From contig JAEZWF010000029.1 in the NCBI GenBank assembly GCA_023420415.1, positions 1 to 64,000 of the forward strand: a DNA stretch of 64,000 bases. Direction: 5' to 3'. The notes under the pieces were generated by a model. That model was not told the DNA's origin, did not search any database, and was given only the letters and a program-made list of their open reading frames with translations. Position numbers and translations under genes: made by a program. Positions 24,860 to 33,420 of this stretch are shown piece after piece. Position 1 is the stretch's first letter. Every line of letters begins with the position of its first letter. This DNA is from Actinomycetes bacterium (GTDB lineage: Bacteria; Actinomycetota; Actinomycetes; Actinomycetales; Dermatophilaceae).

Positions 24860-25503
24860 GCCTTCCAGCGCAGCAACGCCGGGTCGGGCTCCGGTGTCGG
24901 CTCCGCGCCAACGATGATGTCGAGAGCCGTGTCGAGGCTCGCGTCCCCGACCACGTCGAGCGCGGGGTGGTCACGCAGCCAGCGCGCGTTGGCCGCCAGG
25001 ATGGGCTGGGCGTCCTGCGCCGCCTCGAACTGCGCGTCGCTCGCGGTGAACACCTCGTCGTTGCCCTGCTCTACGACGAGCCGGCGGGTCCGCGGGGTCT
25101 GGGCCTCGAACTCGCCGATGGCTTCGCGCAGTGCCGCGAGGTGCGCGTCGGCACCCATGAGCCGCAACCCCTGGAGCACGGCGTCGGTCACCTCGGGCCG
25201 CCACCCGGACACCGCGAGGTAGTGGACGAAACCGCCCTCGACCATGGTCGTCTCGTAGAGGTCTGTGTAGTAGCTGCGGACCGCGTCGGCCGAGACCGCG
25301 TCGAGCGACCCGAGCCGGTCGATCAGCGCGTTGACGACGGAGATCGAGCCGTCGACCACCTCGCGGTCGCTGCCATGGGCCGCGCCGTGGGTCAGCAGGA
25401 GCCGCCGCTCGGTGTCGGTCTCGCAGCTCAGGACGTCGTCGATCCGGTCGTCCGGGTACTCGACCGACTCGAAGGCGGCCGCGTCGATCGCCTGAGGATC
25501 CAT
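24856..25503 (-). CDS. DUF4375 (DMP19-like) protein
   Basis: A 215-residue acidic helical protein resembling DUF4375/DMP19-type proteins. The segment VRSYYTDLYETTMVEGGFVHYL, followed by an alternating helix and RLMGADAHLAALREAI, matches the family's pattern of an aromatic helix, a glycine-glycine-phenylalanine turn and an alanine-rich helix. The C-terminal third contains two more helices. The ATG at 25503 begins MDPQAID. Its end overlaps the convergent threonine aldolase gene by 4 bases. Function is unknown; the family has been linked to immunity-like or nucleic-acid-mimic proteins, which I cannot verify here. Confidence 0.65.
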   Translation of the reverse strand: MDPQAIDAAAFESVEYPDDRIDDVLSCETDTERRLLLTHGAAHGSDREVVDGSISVVNALIDRLGSLDAVSADAVRSYYTDLYETTMVEGGFVHYLAVSGWRPEVTDAVLQGLRLMGADAHLAALREAIGEFEAQTPRTRRLVVEQGNDEVFTASDAQFEAAQDAQPILAANARWLRDHPALDVVGDASLDTALDIIVGAEPTPEPDPALLRWKA

Positions 25504-25580
25504 GGCCGAGAGGCTAGGGCGCGACGACGCGCAGCGGAGCCGGGCGAAGGTGAACACTCGGGAAACGAGCCGCCAGCGCG

Positions 25581-25631
25581 CGATTCGAGGTAAACACGCC
25601 GAGGATTCCGGGGCGCTAATACCTCGAATCG
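25581..25631. terminator. Inverted repeat between two minus-strand genes
   Basis: CGATTCGAGGTA (25581-25592) and its exact reverse complement (25620-25631) form 12-base arms around a 27-base loop. CCAG and CTGG just outside could extend the stem past a bulge. It lies 82 bases upstream of the DUF4375 start and after the transporter stop. It may terminate the transporter transcript or be an operator for the DUF4375 gene. Confidence 0.5.
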
Positions 25632-25649
25632 CTGGGGATCCGCGGGGGA

Positions 25650-26567
25650 TCAGACCTCGTGGTGGAGCAGCTCCGCGGGTGGGTCCTCCTCGGCGCTCGC
25701 CCCGGGGGAGCGGCGGCCGAGCAGCTCGACCACGTACATCGCCGTCAACACCAGCGCGCCACCGACCAGCATCCGCGCCGTCAGCGACTCACCACCGAAG
25801 AGCACCGCGAAGAACGCGGCGAACACCGGTTCCATCGTCATCACGATCGCCGCGCGCGTCGCCGGCAGGTGCGCCTGAGCCCAGGTCTGCGCCCACAGCG
25901 CCACCGCACCGGCCACGATCGCCATGTAGAGCAACGACGCCCACTGCCCACCATCGGTCGGCAGCGTCAGCCCACCGGGCACCGCGGCGATCCCCGCCAC
26001 GACCGCGATGACGAACGCCTGCACCGTCGCCAGCCCGGTCGCCGACCCGGCGGTCGACCACCGCCCCAGCCCCACGATGTGCAGCGCATAGAGCGCCGCC
26101 GACCCCAGCGTCAGCGCCTCGCCGAACCCCACCGACAGCCCCCGCAGCGACAGCACCGCCAGCCCGGCCGTAGCCAGCAGCACCGCCACCCACGTCGTCC
26201 ACGGCAGCCGGTCGCGGAACAGCACGGCCGCGAAGATCGGCGTCAGCACGACATACGTGCCCGTCACGAACCCCGACACCGACGCATCCGTGTGCTCGAG
26301 CCCGACGGTCTGCAGCAGCTGCGCCAGCCCGTAGAGCACACCCAGCACCACGCCGATGCCGACCTCGCGCCGCGTCAACGCCAGCAGCTGGCGCCGGAAC
26401 ACCACCGCCATCGCCACCGCCGCGATCGCGAACCGCACCGCCAGGAAGTCGGCCGACGGCACCGTGGCCACCAGGTCGCGGATGAGGAAGAACGTTGAAC
26501 CCCAGACCGCGGTGACAGCGACGAGCAGCAGGGTGGCCACGCGGGTGGCCGGGACGTGCAACCGCAC
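25650..26567 (-). CDS. EamA/DMT-family transporter
   Basis: A 305-residue integral membrane protein with ten hydrophobic helices in two EamA repeats, the layout of drug/metabolite transporters such as RhaT and YdcZ-related exporters. The first helix carries AVTAVWGSTFFLIRD and the second repeat ends with a GALVLTAMYVVELLG segment, both typical. It probably exports a small metabolite; the substrate is unknown. The ATG start at 26567 overlaps nothing but lies two bases from the stop of the PASTA kinase, so the two are probably co-transcribed. Confidence 0.9.
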   Translation of the reverse strand: MRLHVPATRVATLLLVAVTAVWGSTFFLIRDLVATVPSADFLAVRFAIAAVAMAVVFRRQLLALTRREVGIGVVLGVLYGLAQLLQTVGLEHTDASVSGFVTGTYVVLTPIFAAVLFRDRLPWTTWVAVLLATAGLAVLSLRGLSVGFGEALTLGSAALYALHIVGLGRWSTAGSATGLATVQAFVIAVVAGIAAVPGGLTLPTDGGQWASLLYMAIVAGAVALWAQTWAQAHLPATRAAIVMTMEPVFAAFFAVLFGGESLTARMLVGGALVLTAMYVVELLGRRSPGASAEEDPPAELLHHEV

Positions 26568-26568
26568 G

Positions 26569-28557
26569 TCAGACGACGACGAGGGTGATGGTGGTGCCCT
26601 TGGGCTGCTCGGAGTCCGCCGCCGGGTCCTGGCTGCGGACCGTGCCGAACATGCCGCCCATGAACCGCTCGACCTTGACCTTGAACCCGGCGTCCTCGAG
26701 CAGCTTGACCGCCTCGGGCTCCTGCTTGCCCTGGACGTTCGGGACCTTGACCAGCACCGGCCCCTTGGACACGACGAGCTTCACCTTGTCGCCCTTGTAT
26801 GCCGTGGTGCCGGCCGGGCTCTGGCTGATGACACTGCCCTTGGCGACGGTGTCGCTGTTCTGCTGCTCCGTGGCGTCGACGCTGAGGCCCTTGCCGGTGA
26901 GGTCGTTGATCGCCTGGTCGGCGGGCTTGCCCGTCCAGTCGGTGACCTCGATCGGCTGTCGGCCCTTGCTCACCACGAGGTTGACCTTGGCGCCGCGCTT
27001 GAGCGAGGTGCCGGCCTTGGGGTCGCTGCTGATCACGAGCCCGGAGTCCACCGTCTCGCTGTACGACTGCTTCACCGAGCCGACTGTGAGCTTCTGAGCC
27101 TTGATCTGGTCGCGCGCTTCGGCCTCGGACTTCTTGACGACGTTCGGTGCGGCATACCGCTCGGGACCCTTCGAGACGGTGACCGTCACGTCCGTGCCGC
27201 GCTTGACCTCGGCTCCCGCGCCCGGGTCGGTCGACATGACCTGGCCCTTGGGCACGGTCTCGTCGAACTGCTGCTGCTCCTTGGCGTCGAGGTTCGCCGT
27301 CGTCAGCGCGGTCTGGGCCTGCGCGAAGGTCTTGCCCACCGTCGTCGGCACCACCGTCGGCGAGCCCGGCCCGGCGAGGAACCACCATCCGGCAAGCCCC
27401 GCGACCACGGCGACGGCCAGCGCCGCCAGGATCCACGGCATACGACTGCGTGCACCGCGTCCGCCACCGCCGGCCCCGCCACGTGCCACGACGCCCTGGC
27501 CCGGTGGCGGCACCGGCGGCGACGTGGGCGTGTGGTCGATGGGCAGCGCCACCGGTGGCAGCGGGCGCCGGGCCACCGCGGTGGCGGGCCCGGCGTCGTC
27601 GGCGGGTATGCCGTTCGGCAGGGCGCTCGTGCGCTCGACCGCGACCGTGCTGGCACCGCCGCCGGCGGCCGCGGCACCCTCGGGGCGCCGGTCGAGCTCG
27701 GCGGGGGACAGGCCGGCGCGCGCCACGCGCACCGCCTCGAGCAGCTCCTGCGCGTCGGCCGGCCGGTCGTCGGGGTCGCGCGAGGTGGCCAGGGCCACGA
27801 GCTCGTCGAGCTCGGCAGGCACCGAGCCCACGCGCGACGACGGCACCGGTACCGAGCCGTGCACGTGCTGGTAGGCGATGTGGATCGGGGTGTCACCGGT
27901 GAACGCCTTCGACCCGGTGAGCATCTCGAAGAGGATCAGCCCAGCGGCATACACGTCGCTGCGGGCGTCGGCGATGCCGCGCTCGACCTGCTCGGGGGAG
28001 AGGTAGGCGACCGTCCCCAGCAGCACACCCGTCTGCGAGGTGACGGTCTGGGCGCTCACCGCGCGGGCGAGGCCGAAGTCGGCGACCTTCACGGTGCCGT
28101 CGTCCTCGCGCAGGATGACGTTCTCAGGCTTGACGTCGCGGTGGATGATGCCGGCCCGGTGCGCGGCGCCGAGTGCCTGCAGCACGGGGGTGATGATGTC
28201 GAGCGCGGCCCGAGGCGTGAGTGGGCCCTCGGCCTTCATCACCTCGCGCAGGGTCTGGCCGGGCACGTACTCCATGGCCAGGAACATGTTCCCGTCGTCC
28301 TCGCCCTGGTCGAACACGGCGACCACGTTGGGGTGCGACAACCGGGCGGCCGAGCGCGCCTCGCGGCGGAACCGGCCGACGAACGCCTCGTCCTGTGCGA
28401 GGTCGCGGCGCAGCACCTTGAGCGCGACGTCACGCTCGAGCCGGGTGTCGAGCGCGAGGTAGACCGAGGCCATTCCGCCGTCGGCAATGTGCGACTGGAC
28501 GCGGTAACGCCCGTCGAACACACGCCCGAGCAGCGACTCGGTCACACCGGAAGACAC
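26569..28557 (-). CDS. PASTA-domain Ser/Thr protein kinase (PknB/PknL type)
   Basis: Transmembrane Hanks-type kinase controlling cell-wall growth and division. The N-terminal kinase domain (about 1-270) has the glycine loop IADGGMASVY, the lysine in VALKVL, the catalytic HRDVKPEN, DFGLAR and YLSPEQ. A proline- and glycine-rich linker, one membrane helix (WILAALAVAVVAGLAGWW) and four PASTA repeats (about 390-662), which bind peptidoglycan fragments, follow. GTG 28557 is preferred over ATG 28587 because kinase homologues begin just before VFDGRYRVQ; GTG 28545 is also possible. Its position beside a Rv2175c-like gene and polyprenyl synthase matches mycobacterial pknL (Rv2176). Confidence 0.92.
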   Translation of the reverse strand: MSSGVTESLLGRVFDGRYRVQSHIADGGMASVYLALDTRLERDVALKVLRRDLAQDEAFVGRFRREARSAARLSHPNVVAVFDQGEDDGNMFLAMEYVPGQTLREVMKAEGPLTPRAALDIITPVLQALGAAHRAGIIHRDVKPENVILREDDGTVKVADFGLARAVSAQTVTSQTGVLLGTVAYLSPEQVERGIADARSDVYAAGLILFEMLTGSKAFTGDTPIHIAYQHVHGSVPVPSSRVGSVPAELDELVALATSRDPDDRPADAQELLEAVRVARAGLSPAELDRRPEGAAAAGGGASTVAVERTSALPNGIPADDAGPATAVARRPLPPVALPIDHTPTSPPVPPPGQGVVARGGAGGGGRGARSRMPWILAALAVAVVAGLAGWWFLAGPGSPTVVPTTVGKTFAQAQTALTTANLDAKEQQQFDETVPKGQVMSTDPGAGAEVKRGTDVTVTVSKGPERYAAPNVVKKSEAEARDQIKAQKLTVGSVKQSYSETVDSGLVISSDPKAGTSLKRGAKVNLVVSKGRQPIEVTDWTGKPADQAINDLTGKGLSVDATEQQNSDTVAKGSVISQSPAGTTAYKGDKVKLVVSKGPVLVKVPNVQGKQEPEAVKLLEDAGFKVKVERFMGGMFGTVRSQDPAADSEQPKGTTITLVVV

Positions 28558-28660
28558 CCGCAAAGTGTAGGTGCTGAACGGGCGCAACCCGTGCAGGCGG
28601 GTCGGTGGGCCGCGCCTGCACGCAGGGTGTCTGCGCTGGCCACGGCCCCCCGACCGGCGG

Positions 28661-29983
28661 TCACATCCGGCTGCGGTGTGCCTTGACGGCGGCGACGTAG
28701 GACTTGGTGTCGGCGTACATGCCGTTCTTCTGCACCGAGTACAGACCCTGGTAGTACCCGGCGATCGCCTGGTCGGTGCTCTTGGCCGACCGCTGCAGCG
28801 AACGCAGGATCGCGACGCCAGCGGTGATGTTGTCCTGGGTGCTCATGATGTTGAGCTTGCGCCCGACCATGTCGGAGGCCCACTGACCCGAGCTGGGGAT
28901 GACCTGCATGACGCCGATGGCGTTGGCGACCGACACCTGACGCTGGTTCCAACCCGACTCCTGCCACGCCACCGCGAGCGCCAGCTTGGGGTCGACGCCG
29001 TGGCGGCGCGCGGTGGCGACGATCATGGCCTTGGTCTGGCTGCGGCTGGGCACGGACGTGTGGGCCAGGGCGGCGCGGTTCCTGCTCGCCGAGCTCACCG
29101 TGGCCTGCGGGTAGGTGCGGCCCGCGAACGTGTTGCCGCTCGACGACGTCGCCTTGCGCGCCCCGGTGACCCGCAGCTTCTGGCCGGGGTGGATGACCGA
29201 GCGGCTCGACAGCCCGTTCGCCTTGAGCAGGGCGGCGAGCGAGACGCCCTTGCGGGCGGCGATGCCCGAGAGGGTGTCGCCGGAGCGGACCGTGTATGCC
29301 GCGGTGCTCGCCTTGGCGCCCGAGCTCGCCTTGGCCGAGCCCTTGACCTTGATCGACTGGCCGGGGTGGATGACGCTGCGCGCGTTCAGGCCGTTGAGCT
29401 TGTAGATGGTCGCGAGCGAGGTCCTGGTGCGGGAGGCGATGGCCGACAGCGTGTCGCCGCTGCGCACCTTGTACCTCGCGGTCGACACAGCGGGTGCGCC
29501 GCCGCCGACACGGGGTGCGCCTCCAGCGCCGGGGATCCGCAGCTTTTGACCCGGGTGGATCATCGAGCGGCTCGACAGCTTGTTGGTCTTGAGCAGGGCG
29601 GCGAGCGAGACGCCCTTGCGCGAGGCGATGGCCGACAGGGTGTCGCCGGAGCGCACGACGTAGGTGGCGCGCCGGATGGCTGCGGCGCGCGCGGCCGCGG
29701 CTGCCCGGGCCTTCGCCGCCTCGGCCTTGGCCTGGCCGGCGCTCTTCGGGACCGACAGCTTCTGCCCGATCGACAGGTGGTTGCCGCCGCCGGAGAGCTT
29801 GTTGCGGGCTGCGAGGGCGCCGGGCGTGGTGCCGGTCCGCAGGGCGATGGCGGCCAGGGTGTCGCCGTTGCGGACCGTGTACGTGGTCCAGCCGTGCGGT
29901 GCCGGCTTGGCCTTCTGGACGACTGCGGGGCGTGTCAGCGCAACTGCCGGGGGGAGAGCGGGTGCGGCGGCAACGGGAGGCAT
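28661..29983 (-). CDS. LysM-repeat lytic transglycosylase
   Basis: Cell-wall-degrading enzyme with four LysM domains (each starting with YxVRxGDTL, about residues 33-76, 105-148, 165-209 and 224-268) that bind peptidoglycan. A C-terminal SLT/goose-lysozyme-type domain follows, with the catalytic glutamate in AWQESGWNQ and the MQVIPSSGQWA motif. The alanine-rich linkers are typical of surface proteins. ATG 29983 gives a weakly hydrophobic leader; the frame stays open to ATG 30115, but that stretch is less GC-rich and contains hairpins and a palindrome. I therefore treat it as leader sequence. If the longer form is used the protein has 484 residues. It is probably secreted, and its neighbour is a cell-wall kinase. 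Confidence 0.9.
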   Translation of the reverse strand: MPPVAAAPALPPAVALTRPAVVQKAKPAPHGWTTYTVRNGDTLAAIALRTGTTPGALAARNKLSGGGNHLSIGQKLSVPKSAGQAKAEAAKARAAAAARAAAIRRATYVVRSGDTLSAIASRKGVSLAALLKTNKLSSRSMIHPGQKLRIPGAGGAPRVGGGAPAVSTARYKVRSGDTLSAIASRTRTSLATIYKLNGLNARSVIHPGQSIKVKGSAKASSGAKASTAAYTVRSGDTLSGIAARKGVSLAALLKANGLSSRSVIHPGQKLRVTGARKATSSSGNTFAGRTYPQATVSSASRNRAALAHTSVPSRSQTKAMIVATARRHGVDPKLALAVAWQESGWNQRQVSVANAIGVMQVIPSSGQWASDMVGRKLNIMSTQDNITAGVAILRSLQRSAKSTDQAIAGYYQGLYSVQKNGMYADTKSYVAAVKAHRSRM

Positions 29984-29999
29984 GTCGGGAGCTGCCTTT

Positions 30000-30033
30000 C
30001 GGGCGGTCCGCCCGGCCGTCGTGCGGGACGGCC
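30000..30033 (-). promoter_or_regulatory. Two adjacent hairpins in the transglycosylase leader
   Basis: CGGGCGG and CCGCCCG (30000-30014) form one stem and GGCCGTC and GACGGCC (30014-30033) another, 16 to 50 bases ahead of ATG 29983 on the minus strand. They could affect translation or RNA stability. I do not recognise a known riboswitch; in particular no c-di-AMP riboswitch pattern is present. Confidence 0.4.
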
Positions 30034-30105
30034 GAGACAGATGTGATGAGTGGGGCGATTGTGACGCATGTGAAAGGTACACCACGAAACGCGATGCATC
30101 TCGAC

Positions 30106-30119
30106 TTACATGCATGTAA
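30106..30119. promoter_or_regulatory. 14-base perfect palindrome in a divergent promoter region
   Basis: TTACATGCATGTAA is an exact palindrome in an AT-richer stretch between the transglycosylase and the Rv2175c-like gene. Its size and placement suit an operator for a dimeric regulator acting on one or both genes. Confidence 0.5.
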
Positions 30120-30232
30120 TTCACCCCAACCGCGTACCTGCGAGTGGTCGGCCCATCTGCTCCGCCCGCTGCATGCCCCGGCTGGTCGCCCCGGCTGGTC
30201 GAGGGCCGACGACGGCTGGCAGGCTGGTCCCC

Positions 30233-30634
30233 GTGAGTGACCAACCGACCGCCCCGGGCGGCACCGACCCCGAACCTGAGGTGGACCTCGAGACCCTGGT
30301 GGGCTCGTGGCTGCCGGTGCCCGACATCGCCGAGCGGCTGGACGTACCGTTGTCACAGGTGCGCCGCATGCTCGACGAGCGCGAGCTGCTCGGTCACCGG
30401 GTCGGGGAGCGGCGCATCATCGCCGTGCCCGAGCAGTTCCTGGTCGAGCAGGTGCTGCCCCACCTGCGGGGCACGTTCACGGTGCTGTCGGACGGTGGGA
30501 TGACCGACGAGGAGACGTTGCGGTGGCTGTTCACCCGCGACGAGACCCTGCCCGGTGGCGGCACGCCGGTCGACGCACTCGAGGCCGGCTTCAAGACCGA
30601 GGTGCGCCGCCGCGCCATGGAGCTCGCCTTCTGA
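30233..30634 (+). CDS. Rv2175c-like DNA-binding protein
   Basis: A 133-residue protein homologous in context and pattern to mycobacterial Rv2175c, a winged-helix DNA-binding substrate of PknL. The helix-turn-helix region reads LPVPDIAERLDVPLSQVRRMLDE (about residues 23-45). It is followed by LLGHRVGERRIIAVPEQFL and a conserved C-terminal domain ending DALEAGFKTEVRRRAMELAF. The GTG at 30233 is placed from the protein pattern; upstream codons are not conserved-looking. It sits two genes from the PknL-like kinase, the same cassette as in mycobacteria, so phosphorylation by that kinase is likely. Confidence 0.85.
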   Translation: MSDQPTAPGGTDPEPEVDLETLVGSWLPVPDIAERLDVPLSQVRRMLDERELLGHRVGERRIIAVPEQFLVEQVLPHLRGTFTVLSDGGMTDEETLRWLFTRDETLPGGGTPVDALEAGFKTEVRRRAMELAF

Positions 30635-30640
30635 GACCCC

Positions 30641-30692
30641 GCCAGTAGCTCCGGCCAGTAGCTTCGGCCAGTAGGTCCGGCTAGTAGGTGCG
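30641..30692. repeat. Four 13-bp tandem repeats at a convergent gene junction
   Basis: Four head-to-tail units (GCCAGTAGCTCCG and close variants) fill the space between the Rv2175c-like gene and the polyprenyl synthase. The last unit covers the synthase stop codon (CTA, 30681-30683, read on the minus strand), so the repeat has extended into the gene end. Confidence 0.75.
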
Positions 30693-31769
30693 GCTGGTGG
30701 CGCTGTCGATCAGCGCGTCGAGGACCTCGGCGCCGTCGTCGGTGAGGCCGGTCGCCGACTTGAGCGCCTCGCGCGCCGACCCTGCCAGGCGGGTGATGTC
30801 GGCCTCGACGGCCGCGACCGCGCCGCTGTCGGTGATGACGGCGCGCAACGCCTCGACCGTGCCGTCGTCAAGGTCCGCGTCGCCGAGCCCGCGGGCCAGC
30901 GCGTCGCGGCCCGCGTCGTCGGTGCCGGCGAGGGTGTGCGCGACCAGCACGGTCCGCTTGCCCTCGCGCAGGTCGTCGCCGGCCGGCTTGCCCGTCGTCG
31001 CCGGGTCACCGAAGACGCCGAGCAGGTCGTCGCGCAGCTGGAAGGCCTGACCGAGGTCGAGTCCGTACGCGCTCAGTGCGGCGAGGTCGTCCGCGCCGGC
31101 TCCGCCCGCGGAAGCCCCGATCAGCACCGGGTGCTCCACGGTGTACTTGGCCGACTTGTACCGGATGACCCGCTCCGCTCGGGCGATGCGCTCGTCGGTC
31201 TCCATGCCGTCCCAGGAGCGGGCCGACTCGACCACGTCGAGGAACTGTCCGCCCATGAGCTGGGTGCGCATCCGGTCGAACACCGGCCGCCCACCTTCCA
31301 GGTCCGCTGCGGGCAGCCCCGAGGTCGCGTAGAGCTCCTCGGTCCAGCCCAGGCACAGGTTGCCCGCGAGGATCGCCCCGGCGACACCGAACCGCCCCGC
31401 GTCACCGGCCCAGGCCTCACGCTCGTGGTGCGCCGCAAGCGAGCGGTGCGCCGCCGGCATACCCCTGCGGGTGTCGCTGTCGTCCATGACGTCGTCGTGG
31501 ATCAACGCGGCCGCCTGGAAGAACTCCATCGCGGTCGCCACCTGGACGAGCGACTCGGAGTCGGGGCCGCCGGCCGCGCGGTAGCCCCAGTAGAGGAAGG
31601 CCGCGCGCAGCCGCTTGCCGCCCTGGAGCAGGCGGGCGACGGCATCGACCAGCTCGAGGGTGTCGGGGCCGACCTCGGCGAGCACGTCGCGCTGGCGGTC
31701 GATGGTCGCATCGACGCAGTCCTGCACCCGCGCGCGCAGCGAGGCGGCGTCGAGGGGGCTGGCTGACAC
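30681..31769 (-). CDS. Polyprenyl (geranylgeranyl-type) diphosphate synthase
   Basis: Trans-prenyl transferase that elongates isopentenyl diphosphate chains for menaquinone, carotenoids or lipid carriers. The 362-residue protein has the first aspartate-rich motif in HDDVMDDSDTRRG and the second in LRDDLLGVFGD, plus GGKRLRAAF and the lysine block EGKRTVL. Residues before the first motif (AMEFFQAAALI) are mostly small, favouring medium to long products. The GTG at 31769 is preceded by GGAGG. It corresponds to Rv2173 (idsA2) in the mycobacterial order. Product chain length cannot be fixed. Confidence 0.92.
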   Translation of the reverse strand: MSASPLDAASLRARVQDCVDATIDRQRDVLAEVGPDTLELVDAVARLLQGGKRLRAAFLYWGYRAAGGPDSESLVQVATAMEFFQAAALIHDDVMDDSDTRRGMPAAHRSLAAHHEREAWAGDAGRFGVAGAILAGNLCLGWTEELYATSGLPAADLEGGRPVFDRMRTQLMGGQFLDVVESARSWDGMETDERIARAERVIRYKSAKYTVEHPVLIGASAGGAGADDLAALSAYGLDLGQAFQLRDDLLGVFGDPATTGKPAGDDLREGKRTVLVAHTLAGTDDAGRDALARGLGDADLDDGTVEALRAVITDSGAVAAVEADITRLAGSAREALKSATGLTDDGAEVLDALIDSATSRTY

Positions 31770-31853
31770 GGTTCCTCCAGGGCGGGGCGGCTGGCAGGTG
31801 CGCGGACCGTCTCGGTCTGTGCAGGCCACGAGCCTACGGTGTGGCCGCTCGAC

Positions 31854-31859
31854 TAGTCT
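31854..31859 (+). promoter_or_regulatory. -10 box TAGTCT, leaderless metF
   Basis: TAGTCT ends 7 bases before the metF ATG at 31867, matching the leaderless spacing seen at other starts in this window. Confidence 0.45.
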
Positions 31860-31866
31860 CACCGCC

Positions 31867-32778
31867 ATGGCGCTGGGGCAATCGTCACGTCTGGCCCGGC
31901 CGGAGTCGCTGACCCGGTCGATCCCCGGCATGCTCTCGCGACCGCAGCCCTCGATCAGCTTCGAGTTCTTCCCACCCAAGGACGACGCGGGCGAGCAGGT
32001 GCTCTGGGACGCCATCCGGCGGCTCGAGTCGGTGCGCCCGGACTTCGTGTCCGTCACCTACGGTGCGGGCGGCACCAGCCAGGACCGCACCGTCCGCGTC
32101 ACCGAGCGCATCGCCCGCGAGACGACGCTCACCCCGTTGGCGCACCTCACCGCCGTCGGCGCCTCGGTCGCCGCGTTGCGCCAAGTGATCGGCATGTATG
32201 CCGCGAGCGGAGTCCGCAACGTCCTCGCCCTGCGTGGTGACCCGCCGGGTGACCCCGGTGGCGAGTGGGTGGCGCACCCCGAGGGGCTCAACCACGCGAC
32301 CGACCTCGTCGAGCTGGTGCGGTCACTCGGCGACTTCACCATCGGGGTCGCGGCGTTCCCCGACGTGCACCCCGCGTCGCCCGACCTCGACCACGACGTC
32401 GAGATCCTGGTGCGCAAGGCCGACGCGGGCGCGACGTTCGCGATCACGCAGATGGTGTTCGACGCCGACACCTACCTGCGGCTGCGCGACCGGGTGGCCG
32501 AGCGGCGGCCGCTGCCGATCACGCCCGGGCTCATGCCGGTGACGAACTTCAAGCAGGTCGCCCGGATGTCACAGCTCATGGGCACGCCGTTGCCGCGCCC
32601 GGTGGTGGAGCGGCTCGAGGCGGTGGCTGGCGACCCGGCGGCGACGCGCGAGGTCGGCGTGCAGATCGCGACCGAGCTCGCGGAGCGGATGCTGTCCGAG
32701 GGCGCACCGGGGCTGCACTTCATCACCATGAACCGGTCCACGGCCACCCTCGAGGTGCACCGCAACCTCGCGTTGTAG
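31867..32778 (+). CDS. metF: Methylenetetrahydrofolate reductase
   Basis: Flavin enzyme that reduces 5,10-methylene-THF to 5-methyl-THF for methionine synthesis. The 303-residue TIM-barrel protein shows the MetF pattern: SFEFFPPKDD at the N-terminus, DFVSVTYGAGG, the FAD and folate-binding LALRGDPPGD, DHDVEILVRKADAGATFAITQMVFD and GLMPVTNF. ATG at 31867 with a -10 box immediately upstream. It diverges from the polyprenyl synthase, as in related actinobacteria. Confidence 0.96.
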   Translation: MALGQSSRLARPESLTRSIPGMLSRPQPSISFEFFPPKDDAGEQVLWDAIRRLESVRPDFVSVTYGAGGTSQDRTVRVTERIARETTLTPLAHLTAVGASVAALRQVIGMYAASGVRNVLALRGDPPGDPGGEWVAHPEGLNHATDLVELVRSLGDFTIGVAAFPDVHPASPDLDHDVEILVRKADAGATFAITQMVFDADTYLRLRDRVAERRPLPITPGLMPVTNFKQVARMSQLMGTPLPRPVVERLEAVAGDPAATREVGVQIATELAERMLSEGAPGLHFITMNRSTATLEVHRNLAL

Positions 32779-32833
32779 AGGTTTCGCCTGCCGGTCACCC
32801 GCGGGTGTCACCTGGGCGTGGCAGGGTGGCGGC

Positions 32834-33226
32834 ATGAGCGAATCGGGGACGGCACGGGGCACTTTCGACGTGGAGATGGGGCCGGCCACCGCGGTCGAGC
32901 CACCGCTGGGGTCGATGACGATCACCAAGACGTGGCACGGCGACCTCAGTGGCACCGGTCGCGGGCTCATGCTCTCGGCGGGTGACCCGGCGAACGGCGT
33001 GGCCGGGTACGTCGCAGTCGAGGTGGCGGAGGGCACGCTGGGGGAGCGGTCGGGCTCGCTGGCGTTCCAGCAGTTCGGCACGATGCAGGCGGGCGGCCAG
33101 GAGCAGATCTACCAGGTGGTGCCGGGTTCGGGCACCGGCGACCTGGCCGGCATCACCGGCCGGCTCCGGCTCGAGGTCGCCCCCGACGGCGAGCACAGCT
33201 ACACCCTCGACTGGACGATCGACTGA
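32834..33226 (+). CDS. DUF3224 domain-containing protein
   Basis: A 130-residue all-beta protein of the DUF3224 family (allene oxide cyclase-like barrel). Diagnostic segments are GYVAVEVAEGTLGERSGS, the QQFGTM strand, and VVPGSGTGDLAGITGRLRL near the C-terminus, ending in HSYTLDWTID. Function unknown; the fold binds small hydrophobic molecules in plant relatives. It starts 55 bases after metF. An interspersed-motif copy lies just past its stop (33233-33240). Confidence 0.85.
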   Translation: MSESGTARGTFDVEMGPATAVEPPLGSMTITKTWHGDLSGTGRGLMLSAGDPANGVAGYVAVEVAEGTLGERSGSLAFQQFGTMQAGGQEQIYQVVPGSGTGDLAGITGRLRLEVAPDGEHSYTLDWTID

Positions 33227-33263
33227 GCCACGCGGCATACCCGACCGGCTCGCAACCGCGAAC

Positions 33264-33341
33264 ATGCGGCGCGGGACACGAACCGGGTCGCCACCGTTCC
33301 CCCACGAGGCGTCCACGGGTCCGTGTCCCGCTGTGCCGCAT
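33264..33341. terminator. Inverted repeat between convergent genes
   Basis: ATGCGGC and GCGGGACACG (33264-33280) have complementary partners CGTGTCCCGC and GCCGCAT (33322-33341), forming an interrupted stem of about 17 bp around a 40-base loop. It lies between the convergent DUF3224 and HAD phosphatase genes and probably terminates both. The rest of 33227-33420 shows nothing further besides the motif copy. Confidence 0.5.
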
Positions 33342-33420
33342 TCCCCCGACTGCGACGGCATCGAGCCTCCCGCGGTCCGCAGGTGCGGTGCATCCGTAGT
33401 AGTACTCAGAAGTAGCAAAC

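Noticed and set aside
26356..28686. 776-codon plus-strand frame opposite the PASTA kinase
   Set aside because: Antisense shadow with no motif; the minus strand carries an intact kinase with four PASTA repeats.
29984..30120. c-di-AMP riboswitch ahead of the wall hydrolase gene
   Set aside because: The conserved sequence blocks of that riboswitch class are missing; only two plain hairpins are visible.
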